NCBI RefSeq assembly: GCF_022539665.2
Contig: NC_081339.1
Location: 5,694,017-5,758,016 of the forward strand
Origin: Daphnia carinata
Lineage: Eukaryota > Arthropoda > Branchiopoda > Diplostraca > Daphniidae
DNA length: 64,000 bases
Direction of reading: 5' to 3'
The translations under genes and the position numbers were made by a program. The notes under the pieces are model-generated. The model was not told the DNA's origin. It saw only the letters and a list, made by a program, of their open reading frames with translations, and made no database searches. Shown here in pieces: positions 51,785 through 64,000 of the stretch (its first letter is position 1; each line of letters opens with the position of its first letter).

Positions 51785-52743
51785 ATGAAATTGGCATTAA
51801 TATTATTGGCCCTTGTGGTCATGTCCCACCAGCAATTTCAATACCGAACGAACAAGCCAAGAGGACTTTTTTGGCTGTCGCCTTATTCGCCACAGCGAGT
51901 CATTACCAATTATCATCCAACACAACTCTATAACGACTATTACCTCCAAAATGAAATCCCTTACCCGATCCATTCCAGGCCGTCTACGCGAATCGGTGTC
52001 ACCTACGTCAAGGTGATACTTTGGTGATGCTTTGGTTATAGTTTTAAACGATTCTTCTTGTACGTAAACTAGGATGAAGAGGTGAATCCGGACGTCATCA
52101 TCTCTAGTGCCGAAAGCCAAAATAACGATGAAGAAGATTTCGAATCGTTGGACATCCAGTCGAGGATCAAGTTATATCAACAGCAGCAGAACGGGGGACG
52201 ATTTTTCGGCAGTTCCACCATTAATAATCCTTTCATCAAAACAGCCACGTTTACAATTTCATCGACTGTAACAACAGTTGGATCCATCGTCACTTGCGTC
52301 CCAGCCAACAATTTGGCAGCTGTTCCTGCACCGACTTGCAATGGACGCAAGAGACGTTCTGACGATGACGAAAACGAACAATTCCCTATCGTTCCAACAG
52401 AAACCCTTTCGTAATTATCTATTTTCAAATATATTTTCACTCGAAATTGACTTACCCTGTCGCTCACAGGTTGGTGCCAACGGCTGTCACGAGGGAATCT
52501 CGCCAACTGTCCAACATCCTTCACGAGGGCGCTGTCACTTCGTCTAAAGAGGAATTTTCCCCAGCTGAATTATCAGAGAAGAATTCAAGAGAGAAACGAT
52601 TTTTTGGAAGTGGCGTAGCAGCAGTGAAAACTGTTACATCGTATTCTTTTGTGGGGGCAACTTTGACCAACACAGTCATCCTCGATCCCACAGGAATGAA
52701 CGTTGCCGTTTGCTTACCAGCTGGCTACGTTGTCTGCGGTTAA
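51785..52743 (+). CDS. Secreted precursor with two related modules and furin-like sites (279 aa)
   Basis: Exons 51785-52012, 52073-52410, 52470-52743; total 840 nt. The ATG directly follows a splice acceptor, so the 5' exon is untranslated. Signal peptide MKLALILLALVVMSHQ, a Tyr/Pro-rich stretch, then an acidic, Gln-rich linker. Two segments start RFFGS and continue with a Thr/Val/Ser beta-rich run: RFFGSSTINNPFIKTATFT (ending at CNGRKRR) and KRFFGSGVAAVKTVTSYSF (ending in VCLPAGYVVCG at the C-terminus). RKRR and REKR are furin-type cleavage sites, so several chains may be released. Each module has two Cys. I do not recognise a named family; role unknown. The TATA box and initiator mark it as a regulated, tissue-specific gene (inference). 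Confidence 0.75.
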
Positions 52744-53375
52744 TGACGACGATCGCCGGAAGATGGTGTTATTTGCTAGACTTTATATAATCAACTCTTT
52801 GTCAAGTGGTTCTTGACGACGCATTTGTTTTTACACCTTATTGCTTTTCATTTCAGTGTCACTAATATTCTAAATTATATCACTGTTATACCTTGTGATA
52901 CTGACGGTTTCGGATATGTGGGTCAAATAGACAATTTTAGAAGCACATCGTACGCCATTGAACTGTCTTCATTTCGCAAAAAAAGAAGCTTTCTCTCGAC
53001 TATGTCCATGTCTCTTAGCTGATGTCAGCTGTTTACGAAGTCTATAAACTATAAAGGGACATAAGACGTAAGAACAAAAAACTGCATTCAAAATGAAACA
53101 TGGGCCGTAGAGTTCCCCATTTATTAAAGTGGAAATTAGTCGGCAACTTACCAATTTTGGGTGAGACCATGGCAAACAAACTAGCCATAGTGACTCAGCA
53201 CATTACAAGCAAAACGACAACGGTGCAAATTCCAGTTGGGTAGCTGAATTCAAAAATGAATGCCATGTGCAATCCACCCAAGTGTGTATAGTTTATTTGA
53301 CTATTCCCCCCGTTCTATTAAGGACTAGTTTATATACTACGTTAACGTGTCGTGCTTCACTTTCCTCTGTACGTT
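52744..53375. other. Intergenic between converging genes
   Basis: 3' flanks of the secreted precursor (+) and Tbh (-). A 69-codon plus ORF (52813-53022) is unrecognised and probably chance. Confidence 0.5.
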
Positions 53376-55883
53376 TCAATCAGGGACGTATTCTTGCGTG
53401 TCATCGCGTGATTCGCACGGTTTGACGTTGTTTCTAGTTTCTGCCAGTGGAAGGGGAAACCCGGGAGATGCGAGTCCTTCCCAATTGCCTGGAAAGCGTT
53501 CGCCACTCGATTGGTTGCACTGCATCGAAATGGGCGCCATCGAATAATAATCACGAAGCGTTTCGGCTCTCAGTCGAGTCCACTCGATGGCGTGATAGTT
53601 ATCTGATACGCCGTGAGAGGGTCTCGTTGGCTGTTTGTCCCACCTGAAATAAAACGTGTTAATAGAAATGTAAATGGAAAACGAAGAATTACGTCTTACT
53701 CGTTGACGAATTGAAAGTAGTTTCGCAGGGCTTGCCAGCTGACTGAACTTTTGCATACTTCCAAATTTATACGCGGAAAATAATGAATGTAATTGACGCA
53801 CATTTCGTCTGAGATGGAGAAACCACCCAGTGAGACGTTCACTTTGTCTGTCGTGTCGAACCAACACGTCGTTAAGAGAGCATCTCCCTACGGTGGTTTC
53901 ATTTAAGGGAAAAGGATTTAAATTAATTTGTGAAGATTTAAGGAAATTCAACAATTTTCGAAGAACAAAAAAATTAACCGGAAAGACTTTGACGGGATTG
54001 GCCAACAATCGAATCTCTTGGTAATGAGTACTGTAGTGATTGTCACGATCAAGTTCGGCCAATTCCAACCCGTCCTCTGCCCGGAAATGCTGAGTCACGA
54101 CTCGATAGCCCAGTAGATGAGTGTGAAGTTGCGAACCAAAGATGGTGATCCCAGTTTTCGGTAGACTCTACGTGAAAAAATTAGCATAAAATTTAGCATT
54201 TTTTGTTTTATACGTACAGTTTTTGTGGTAACTTACGACAGCGGTGCATTGGGGTAAGCAGTATCCCGTCAGCGTGAACGCTTCTTGTCCGGGTGGAATG
54301 GCCATTTTGTCCGTGTACTCTAAACCGAGTTCCATAACACCGGCGTCATATTGACGTAAGTGACTTGTGTACCACAAACGCACTCCCGAAGAATCTACCC
54401 AATCTATTTGAATGGAATGCAAACATCAATAAATCATGTAACTTAATAAAACAAGAAACTACAGTACCTCCACGTAGAGTTGGATTGTTGTAATGGACTT
54501 CTAGCATAATGTAGGGATTAAACTCTGGCCCACCGATGGGCAATCCAGCTTCCTAATTTTGATACAATTTGATTACTTTAAAATGTCTTTTCTGTTTTAA
54601 ATGAGAGTCTAACCAGAGGATAACGAAATGGGCCAGCACCATATGCCCAGGCTGCCAAGACGCGTTTACAGACGCGAGTAGCTTCAGGTCGATTTGGATC
54701 GGTGCACGGACCACGATATTCCGGAATTGTTACATCTGATGGCGCCTCGCAGTGGAATACTTCCATATGGTGGACGATAGACTCACGACCTTCTTCAATG
54801 GCTGCCTCGAACTTGATCATTTAGAAAAAACAACATTAATTTTTTAATTGTTATTAAATTAATAAATATTGAGGAGACAAGAAAAAAAAGGTACCTGGAC
54901 AACGTGATGCTTACGGATGAATTGTTGTGGTAGGCGGACAACACGACAGTAATACGTCGTTTCTTGAGCCGGAATATTCAACTGGACGTTGGCAATAAGC
55001 AGGGCGTGCACTGGATCGTTGCTTTTCTGATGTTCCTCGGCATGTGGAGGTTTGAGTAAACGAGTCCGCTGGAATCCCACGTCATCATCCGATGGTGAAA
55101 CGCCATTGATTCTTTTTAAGTTGACATGAAAGCATAAAAAAACATTCCAATGTATTTTTTAAATAAAAAAAAGAACCTGTAAAGTGGTCCAGGGCCTGAT
55201 GCGTAGATGACGTGTACAGTGCCATCTTCTATGAGATAATCTCTTTCCTCTGGGAGCCGATGGCAAGTATCAAAGGATCGGACAAATTCCAGCGAGGCGA
55301 GACCGTCTTTACGGCGTAAGTAAGATGCCCTTCGGCAATCATTGTGATGCTCGTCGGCGTGGATTATTCCTGTAACGTCAACGTGGGCGTCCTTTTTTCC
55401 ATCCCACGCACATTAGATTGGAATAACACGATTATACAATCAAAAGAAAGCTGACCTAAAGGCCATTTTTCATGATTTAATCTATTTCAAAGTAAATACC
55501 TGAACGATAAGAGATCCTTTCCAGTCTTCCCATCCGATGCAAAGATCGGCTCCTGGCCAATCACCGCGATCGGAGAATCCCAAAGCGAACCACGACTGCG
55601 GTGCAGAATGGCTAATGTCCACGTGAAATTTGACCTGCTGACGTTGGAAATCGGGAGTCCAGGACAGCTTGAATTTGGAATCGGGATCCAGAGTCAGTGA
55701 ATACATTTGCTGCTCGTCTTGGCTGAAATCGACCGATCGCTTGGCGTGTCCGTGTCGATGTAGACGATCGTCCTGGCCGTCTTGATCGCTGGCCGACTTG
55801 TTTTGCCAATCGAGCGTTTGCTGGACAGAGTCGTGAACGAGTCCTGTCGTGAAAAACAGAGTCATCATCAATAAAACGGACAT
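53376..55883 (-). CDS. Tbh: Tyramine beta-hydroxylase (DBH family, 636 aa)
   Basis: Nine exons: 55883-55500, 55391-55177, 55111-54895, 54811-54614, 54552-54468, 54403-54237, 54167-53979, 53887-53700, 53643-53376; total 1911 nt. Signal peptide MSVLLMMTLFFTTGLV. A DOMON domain (about residues 60-190) precedes the two copper domains: HHMEVFHCEAP (His286, His287), HTHLLG (His437, His439), DEMCVNYIHYFP (Met514). Tbh converts tyramine to octopamine in secretory vesicles, the arthropod counterpart of dopamine beta-hydroxylase. HHMEVFHC and length match arthropod Tbh (fly 670 aa). A MOXD1-type paralogue is the main alternative and would need a phylogeny to exclude. PHM, 12 kb away on the same strand, belongs to the same superfamily. 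Confidence 0.9.
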
Positions 55884-55967
55884 GATTATCTTTCCGCAAT
55901 ATGTTTGAAGGAGAGTTGAAGGCTAACAAAGTGAACTGGAGGATGTGGCGCAAAGTGAGTCGAGTGC

Positions 55968-55975
55968 TTTATATA
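55968..55975 (-). promoter_or_regulatory. TATA box of Tbh
   Basis: TATATAAA on the minus strand 85 bp before the ATG at 55883. Confidence 0.65.
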
Positions 55976-56444
55976 GGCAGTCGGCGAAGCTGTTGACGAC
56001 GTCGATACGCTGGCGCAAAGAATGTCACGTCGTCCTTTGGGTGAAATTGGCTTATGAGAGACAGTTGATCGAGTGAGGGAATGCAGGCAGCAATCGACGT
56101 GCCATCCATTGTTGTTTTCAACGTGCATTATTCCGCGCACGCCTGTATGCAAAGGAATGGAACATTGAATGGAATGTTGAATAAGGATGTAAATGTGGAT
56201 AAAAAAAAATGGGTGATGAAAAGGAGGCAGCGTCAGAACTGAGTAAGACATTTAACTTGAAACCAGCCACATTACCTAGATGAAAATACAATATTTGTGT
56301 CTTTAAAGATTTAAAAACAACTTGTTAAATAGGACACCTTCATTTTTCTTTTGCAAACAAAAGAGTGATGGATACAGCATCTTGGATGAATGCTTGGAAA
56401 TGCAAAACATTCTTTCGTGTTCCAAACAGCAACCTGCATCTCAA

Positions 56445-56802
56445 AATTGTTTCACTGCCACACGCGTTTTTTAATATCCAGATCATACATTGATTTTAGC
56501 ACTTCCTTGTAACCTATGAAATTGTAAAACAAAATCACTAATTTCATAATAAAAAATGATGCAGTTACGGCGCCTAGTAAACAAAACGAGTCGAACACAA
56601 AAATCAGTCGAGCAAAGCGAAAAATTGTTTCACTGCCACACACATCGTTTCCTAGCCAGATCATGCATTGGCGTAAGCATTTCCTTGTTACCTATGAAAT
56701 TTCAGAACAAAATCAGTAGGTTCGTAACCAGAAATGATGCAGTTATCGCCTAGTAAACGAATTAAACACAAAAATCAGTGGAGCATAGAGAAAATTGATT
56801 TC
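56445..56802. repeat. Tandem duplication, period about 178 bp, each copy with a possible terminal exon
   Basis: Two diverged copies begin at TTCACTGCCACA (56451 and 56629). On the minus strand each contains an acceptor TTTCATAG followed by an open stretch to a TGA at the same relative place: GYKEVLKSMYDLDIKKRVWQ in one copy and GNKEMLTPMHDLARKRCVWQ in the other. This suggests duplicated alternative last exons or their remains. Confidence 0.6.
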
Positions 56803-56894
56803 ACGTTTATAACTTACCGATAGCAACGCCAAGAATATATAGAGTTGAGATGTGTAATAGATTTAATTTCCCTCGCTAAAAAGGGTTTGAGAGC

Positions 56895-57314
56895 TCAGTG
56901 ACCACGGCAGATGAAATATAAAATGGCCAGAAATAGTAGCACGTAAGAATCTGCATTCTGCTGGAACGATAACAAGGAAAAAGTTAGTGATGAAACTAAA
57001 AAAGCTAAGAGAAAATACGTACGTTGTAGTTTTTTCCTCGACTTGTTTCTTTTGGACAAACATCTGTCGTCCACGTATTAGGTGCTGTAGTAATTGGGTT
57101 GTTCGCACCACATTGATTGTTATGAACAATTTCAACCCACTAAAGAGTACACTTTTGATATGCAACACTTGCAGCTATTTCGAACAAGTATTTTGTTGGT
57201 GTTGAGTGATTACAAATTGAGAATGATATTTACTTTTTTGACAGTGGACTGTCTTTTAGCTGATGGGGTTCTATACTTGCAATTGGATTTGAAGTTGGTC
57301 GCAGAGCTTCTTGC
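56895..57314 (-). CDS. Three 3' exons of an unidentified gene with hydrophobic C-terminus
   Basis: Minus-strand exons 57314-57234 (27 codons), 57139-57023 (39 codons) and 56960-56895 (21 codons plus TGA) join with clean GT-AG introns, all phase 0. They encode a Cys-containing segment (SNCKYRTPSAKRQS, WVEIVHNNQCGANNP, WTTDVCPKETSRG) and a hydrophobic tail NADSYVLLFLAILYFICRGH, which could be a GPI-anchor signal or a tail anchor. The upstream exon(s) with a start codon were not found, so this may be a partial gene or a remnant. Family not recognised. Confidence 0.4.
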
Positions 57315-57693
57315 CTAAAAATAACTTAGCCAAATAATTAGAGTCGGAAAGCCGGATATTTGCATGTCGATTTCTCATCGTAAGAAACAAATTCGTAATG
57401 AAACGCATAGTTTCTCCGATTTCCCATTTGTTATTATTATTATTAATCCAGATTCGTCCGCTATGCGCAGATTCAAAGGCTGTGACAAAGCCATCGAAAT
57501 GGAACGTCATTAAAAACCGTATAATAAACCCAGATCTAATTTTTAAATGAGCCGCAATATGGACAAGCCCTTCCCCTTTTTGCAACAAAAAATAGTAACA
57601 CAATTCCGAACAAGGAATACTCTAGAAATCTGTGTATGGTGATGGAGAAAAGCGAGGAAGATCGACGCCCACCCCCAAAACAAAAGCGAGGCC

Positions 57694-57701
57694 CATAAAA
57701 A
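57694..57701 (+). promoter_or_regulatory. TATA-like box of collagen-like gene C
   Basis: CATAAAAA 68 bp before the ATG at 57762, in the position used by the other collagen-like genes. Confidence 0.45.
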
Positions 57702-57761
57702 GGCCTGGTACTTCGTGAGTGCGGGGATCATTCGGTTTCACGACGCTGGCACACACAAAAC

Positions 57762-59506
57762 ATGTTGTCGCCTTACCTATTGCTTACCTGTTTCATCGCA
57801 TTCTTGTCCGTTGGCAGTGAAACGTATCGGCAACCGTTGCATCTCGCAGATCCAGGTATTTCTGTCTATCTTTTGACTTTCTTTTCATCCTAAATCATTC
57901 CATTTTTAAGACGCTACCCTTGAAACAGATGCGTTTGCCGAGTATTACACACAAGGAGAGGACGGTCCAATCGGCCCACCAGTCTACTCAACACCTGAGG
58001 AACAGGAAGGTAAGTTGTTTAAAGCTTCTCTAATGTAAGGCAATTGAATGACATTCTTTTACGCAGAGTTAGCCGAGTCCCGACACGACGGAGCGAGTGA
58101 TGCAGACGGACCTATTGGACCACCTATTCATTCAGCAATCGACGATCACGTGGCTCTACCTCAAGGGCCAGCTCACGATCATCCAATTATGGGCAGATTG
58201 TCTGAATCGCTTCGCAAACAATCTCGATTCAACAATCCATGGTACAGAGCCGGACGCTACATTGGAGAAAAGCTGAGGTTCTTCCAATCTTATTTCCCAC
58301 TGACGGGACCGCCAGGTTTTGTTTCAAGGCCACGCTTTCTGCCTATCCAACTTACTCAATGCTGTGCAATTTGTCTTGCGTTCCATAGGTCCGACTGGAC
58401 CTACTGGCCCCGCAGGACCGACAGGACCTACAGGTCCTACTGGAGCAACAGGGCCAACAGGAGCTACCGGACCTACGGGCCCTACAGGACCCACAGGGCC
58501 ATCAGGCAGTGACGGCCTTCCGGGTATCCCTGGATCTCCAGGCGCAGCCGGAGCAGCAGGTGCAGCCGGCGTGCCAGGATCAGACGGTACTCCCGGTGTT
58601 CCAGGTGTGCCCGGCGCGGCCGGAGCTGCTGGCTCAGCCGGTGGATCTTCTTCATCATCGTCTGGAGGTGGTGGGGGAGGTGGCGGTGGAGGTGGATCTG
58701 CAACCGCCGACGCAGCAGCTTCCACCTCGTCCGGCTCTTCAGCTTCGTCTTCGTCGTCCTCGTCTTCATCTTCCTCTTCATCGTCGACTGCTGCCGCTGC
58801 GGCCGACGCCGTCGCCACTGCCACGGCAACAGCCACGGCCACGGCTTTCGACATTGTCGATTTGGCCAGGACGATCGTCGAGGAAGCGTCGGACGTCAAC
58901 GCCGTGGCTTTGGCTACTCGCATCGTCGATTTGGCTAACAGCATCATCGACGATCCGAGCGATTTGTCGGTCACATCCGCCACGGCCACGCACATCATCC
59001 AACTGGCGGGCACGATCGTTTCGGATTCTACCGACCCGATCGCCACGACGAACGCGGCCGACATCATCCAACTGGCGGCCGACATCCATCTGGTTGTCAA
59101 CGACGCTCTGGCTCTAGTGGCTGCGGCTCAGGCCGAGGCCGAAGACGCCCGTCTTTCGGATGATGCTGATGGTGGTGGTGGTGATGATTCCGGGGCAGGA
59201 GCTAAACCGGGTACTGGGGGTAAGCCGGGTGTTGGAAGTGCACCGGGATCACCCGGCTTACCTGGTTCGTCGGGTCCTTCGGCACCGAGTTCATCGTCCG
59301 CCCCGGCAAAGAAACCCGCCCCACCACCTGCGAAACGTCCGACGGTGTCAAAGAAACCGAGTTCGTCCAACAAGAAACCGATACCGGCGAAAAAACCGGC
59401 TCCTTCGGTTCGCCCCGCGCCTCTAAGTCACTCGACTCCATTGAGTCCCCCCGCTCCTTTAGGACGACCCGGTCCACCTGGTCCACCTCTCGTTAATTTC
59501 CTCTGA
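57762..59506 (+). CDS. Secreted collagen-like protein C with helical repeat domain (519 aa)
   Basis: Exons 57762-57855, 57911-58009, 58067-58315, 58389-59506; total 1560 nt, all introns phase 1. Signal peptide [19 protein letters not shown]. Exon 3 ends [20 protein letters not shown] and LTGPPG, the junction motif also repeated three times in gene D. About 27 Gly-X-Y triplets follow, then a poly-Gly run, a poly-Ser run and an Ala/Thr run. Next is a domain of about 95 residues built from helical repeats of 23-24 residues, each starting IVDLA or IIQLA (58849-59120). The tail has short Gly-Pro triplets, a Lys/Pro-rich stretch ([11 protein letters not shown]) and ends [12 protein letters not shown]. 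The helical domain is not in the other five genes and I recognise no family for it; it could be an oligomerisation or filament-forming region (inference). Confidence 0.85.
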
Positions 59507-61038
59507 TTTCGTGTGTTTCCCCGCGGTCTATCTATTTGGAAGTGAGAAAAAAAATATTATTTATATAACGTCCAACTTGTTTAAAATGAAAGGTAAATTA
59601 TCTATAATTGTGATGGTTGAAACTGAACGGTGCAGTTCAAATGATTGGGCTTTCCTCTACGACAGCACAAGTGTAGCTGAACAACTGAGGCAAAACAAAC
59701 TTGGCTGACTGTTACCCTTTTTTTTCTTTCAAAAATGCATAATTATTATAGCAGGTGTGTGTGAATGTGATTGAAAGACCAAATTTCGTTGGTCCGTATT
59801 ATTTAAAAATGTCAAATCAAAGCTCAATCGTTTGAATGGCACAATGCCTCTATTCTCTCTCTCTCTCTCTAAAAATAGCGATGATATTATACATATAGCG
59901 CAATGATTGCAGTATAATAATATACGCCCTGTTTTGTTATTTGGCTCCATCTGGTGGACTAGTACATTTCTGGAAAACAAAACAAAAATGAAAGTGCATT
60001 GAAATTTGATTTTTCTCCCTCGCAACGAAGTGCCGTGCGGCAGTAGAGGATCTGAAACGATGACACGCCAACTGCCACAGCGCTTTCAAACTTGCGTTCA
60101 ATTGCGCAACGCGTCAAACACGAGCACCGCGTAGAAATCGCCACACTCACAAGATTTCGCGTGAAATCTATTTGAGACGCGTCCGTTTGAATGCGTGACA
60201 TTCAAACGGTAATGGGCTAGCGCGCTCGAGCGAAGCCGATGATGGGAACTTGTGCTTGGGAAATAATAATTGTAAATGGGCTATTACCGGGCAGACGGTA
60301 CGTGTCGTCATTAAACAGGTGTAGGGAGAGACTGCGTCGTTTAACCAACTTCATTATCAAGGAAAAAAGAAAGAAAGAAAAAAAGAAAGAAAGAAAAGGC
60401 CGAAAGGATAGGGGCTTGCATATTTCAACTGATGTCGACTGACATTGCTGTGTAAGCAAACAGGCAACAGCCATGAGAGCGAGCCAGATTGAGACCGCAG
60501 TGGAAGAGAGATGACAACTGATGAAGCTAAAGCCCTTGCTTCTTGATGACACATTTGTAACTTGTTGTGTTCGTGGCTGTTCCAGAGAGGACCAATGGTT
60601 AGTTCAAACAGTTTAGCCTCACGTTTTTTTTGTTGTTTTTCCTTCATTGCGTTATCGGTCGTTATAAACAGTTGGAACGACGATGCTTGCAATGCACCCA
60701 ATAGCTTAGCGCATACCTAACGAGGCAGAAACATTTTGTAGCTGCGAAGTTTGTTAGCGCATTGAAATTTTAAAAATAGGCTTTGGCAGGTTACGAAGTA
60801 AAGCCAAAAATAGCTTCATAGTCGTTTTCAAGATGTGTTTACAGTTGATAATAATCCCCCCCCCCCCTAAAAAAAATATCGAATTGGCCGCCTATAGGAC
60901 GGTATCGATACCGCATAATAGGATGCAACAGGAACTCATTCCGCTGACGATGAAGGAAAAAGAAATAACAGAAATAGAAATGATGGTTTAACAGTAGACT
61001 GGTTCGCAGGACGCAAGATGCGGACGCTGCAAAAGTCA
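59507..61038. other. Intergenic between collagen-like genes C and D
   Basis: No supported exon. Contains a (CT)n run near 59855, a GAAA-rich tract near 60360-60400 and a C-run near 60857. Confidence 0.5.
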
Positions 61039-61045
61039 ATATAAG
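61039..61045 (+). promoter_or_regulatory. TATA-like box of collagen-like gene D
   Basis: ATATAAG 60 bp before the ATG at 61099. Confidence 0.5.
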
Positions 61046-61098
61046 GAGGCGTCGCACCGACGTGCGGGAAACACTTTTGCCAAAATTGTTTCGTTCAA

Positions 61099-63552
<2,454 letters not shown>

Positions 63553-64000
63553 AAAAAGAAATATGGGTCGTGATGGTGAATGTGTGCCAGTTTTTTTTTG
63601 GTAACGCGTTCGAGCGAGGCAGAAGATGCTTTACTTACGGGAAAATGATGATTATTATGCTAAAGCGAAAGAACGTTACCTAGTGGTGTGCAGGTGTTGG
63701 GCGTGCTGGCGATCGCTAACCAATTGGCCTTGTGAACAACTCTATAAACATTGAGGAAAATATCTGATGGCGTTGTGCGCCGTCACGGTCGGTAATTGTG
63801 TAAGAGGAATGTCTCATGTTCTTCTTTATGTTGGCTGATCTGTAGTGAAAGCGAAGGAGGAATCAAAATGATTAGATGTTTAAAGTTGGCTTATAAAATG
63901 ATGTCTAACTATATCATTTCGTGATGAAACATCATTCGTAAAACGATCGGCAGTGTACGGTTCAGTCCAATTGTTTACGGCGAATTGTTCGGCCGTGTAA
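63553..64000. other. 3' flank of collagen-like gene D
   Basis: No coding signal recognised up to the window edge; no clear AATAAA close to the stop. Confidence 0.45.

Overview
The window is eukaryotic nuclear DNA, most likely from a branchiopod crustacean such as Daphnia. Its genes are split by many short introns (mostly 60-80 nt) with GT-AG borders. The recognisable genes are animal and arthropod genes: retinal degeneration B, tyramine beta-hydroxylase, PHM, an FIRFamide-type neuropeptide precursor, ELOVL, TMTC and AIF. Intergenic DNA is AT-rich and simple-repeat-rich. Gene models were built by hand from reading frame, splice sites and intron phase. For most multi-exon models the summed exon length is an exact multiple of three.

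Layout. 1-430: the 3' end of a TRMT44-like tRNA methyltransferase gene. 1.7-4.3 kb: a decayed, intron-containing copy of a vasa-type DEAD-box helicase. 4.5-7.7 kb: repeats (tRNA-derived SINE-like units, a 14-bp tandem array, a MITE-like inverted-repeat element). 12.1-15.2 kb (+): TMTC. 15.8-16.4 kb (-): a tiny multi-exon gene. 17.7-25.0 kb (+): three secreted collagen-like genes. 25.9-27.4 kb (-): ELOVL. 28.2-29.7 kb (-): the FIRFamide precursor, with a tRNA-Lys gene in its intron. 33.9-38.7 kb (-): rdgB/PITPNM. 40.2-41.8 kb (-): PHM. 43.2-44.7 kb (-): a fourth collagen-like gene. 46.1-49.8 kb (-): AIF. 51.6-52.7 kb (+): a secreted precursor with furin-like sites. 53.4-55.9 kb (-): Tbh. 56.4-57.3 kb (-): an unidentified small gene and duplicated exons. 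57.8-63.6 kb (+): two more, much larger, collagen-like genes.

The most distinctive content is the set of six secreted collagen-like genes. They share one architecture: a signal peptide, short variable exons, a conserved hydrophobic/aromatic segment ending in a GPPG-like junction, then a Gly-X-Y domain with no recognisable C-terminal NC1 or propeptide. Every intron in all six is phase 1, so exons can be added or lost without a frameshift, and copy number of exons and modules does differ between members. They have TATA-like promoters 60-112 bp before the ATG. They look like a locally expanded family of short extracellular collagens, probably matrix or cuticle material (inference).

A second theme is neuropeptide and amine signalling. 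An amidated-peptide precursor, the amidating enzyme PHM and the octopamine-synthesising Tbh lie within 28 kb. PHM and Tbh are two members of the same copper type II monooxygenase superfamily.
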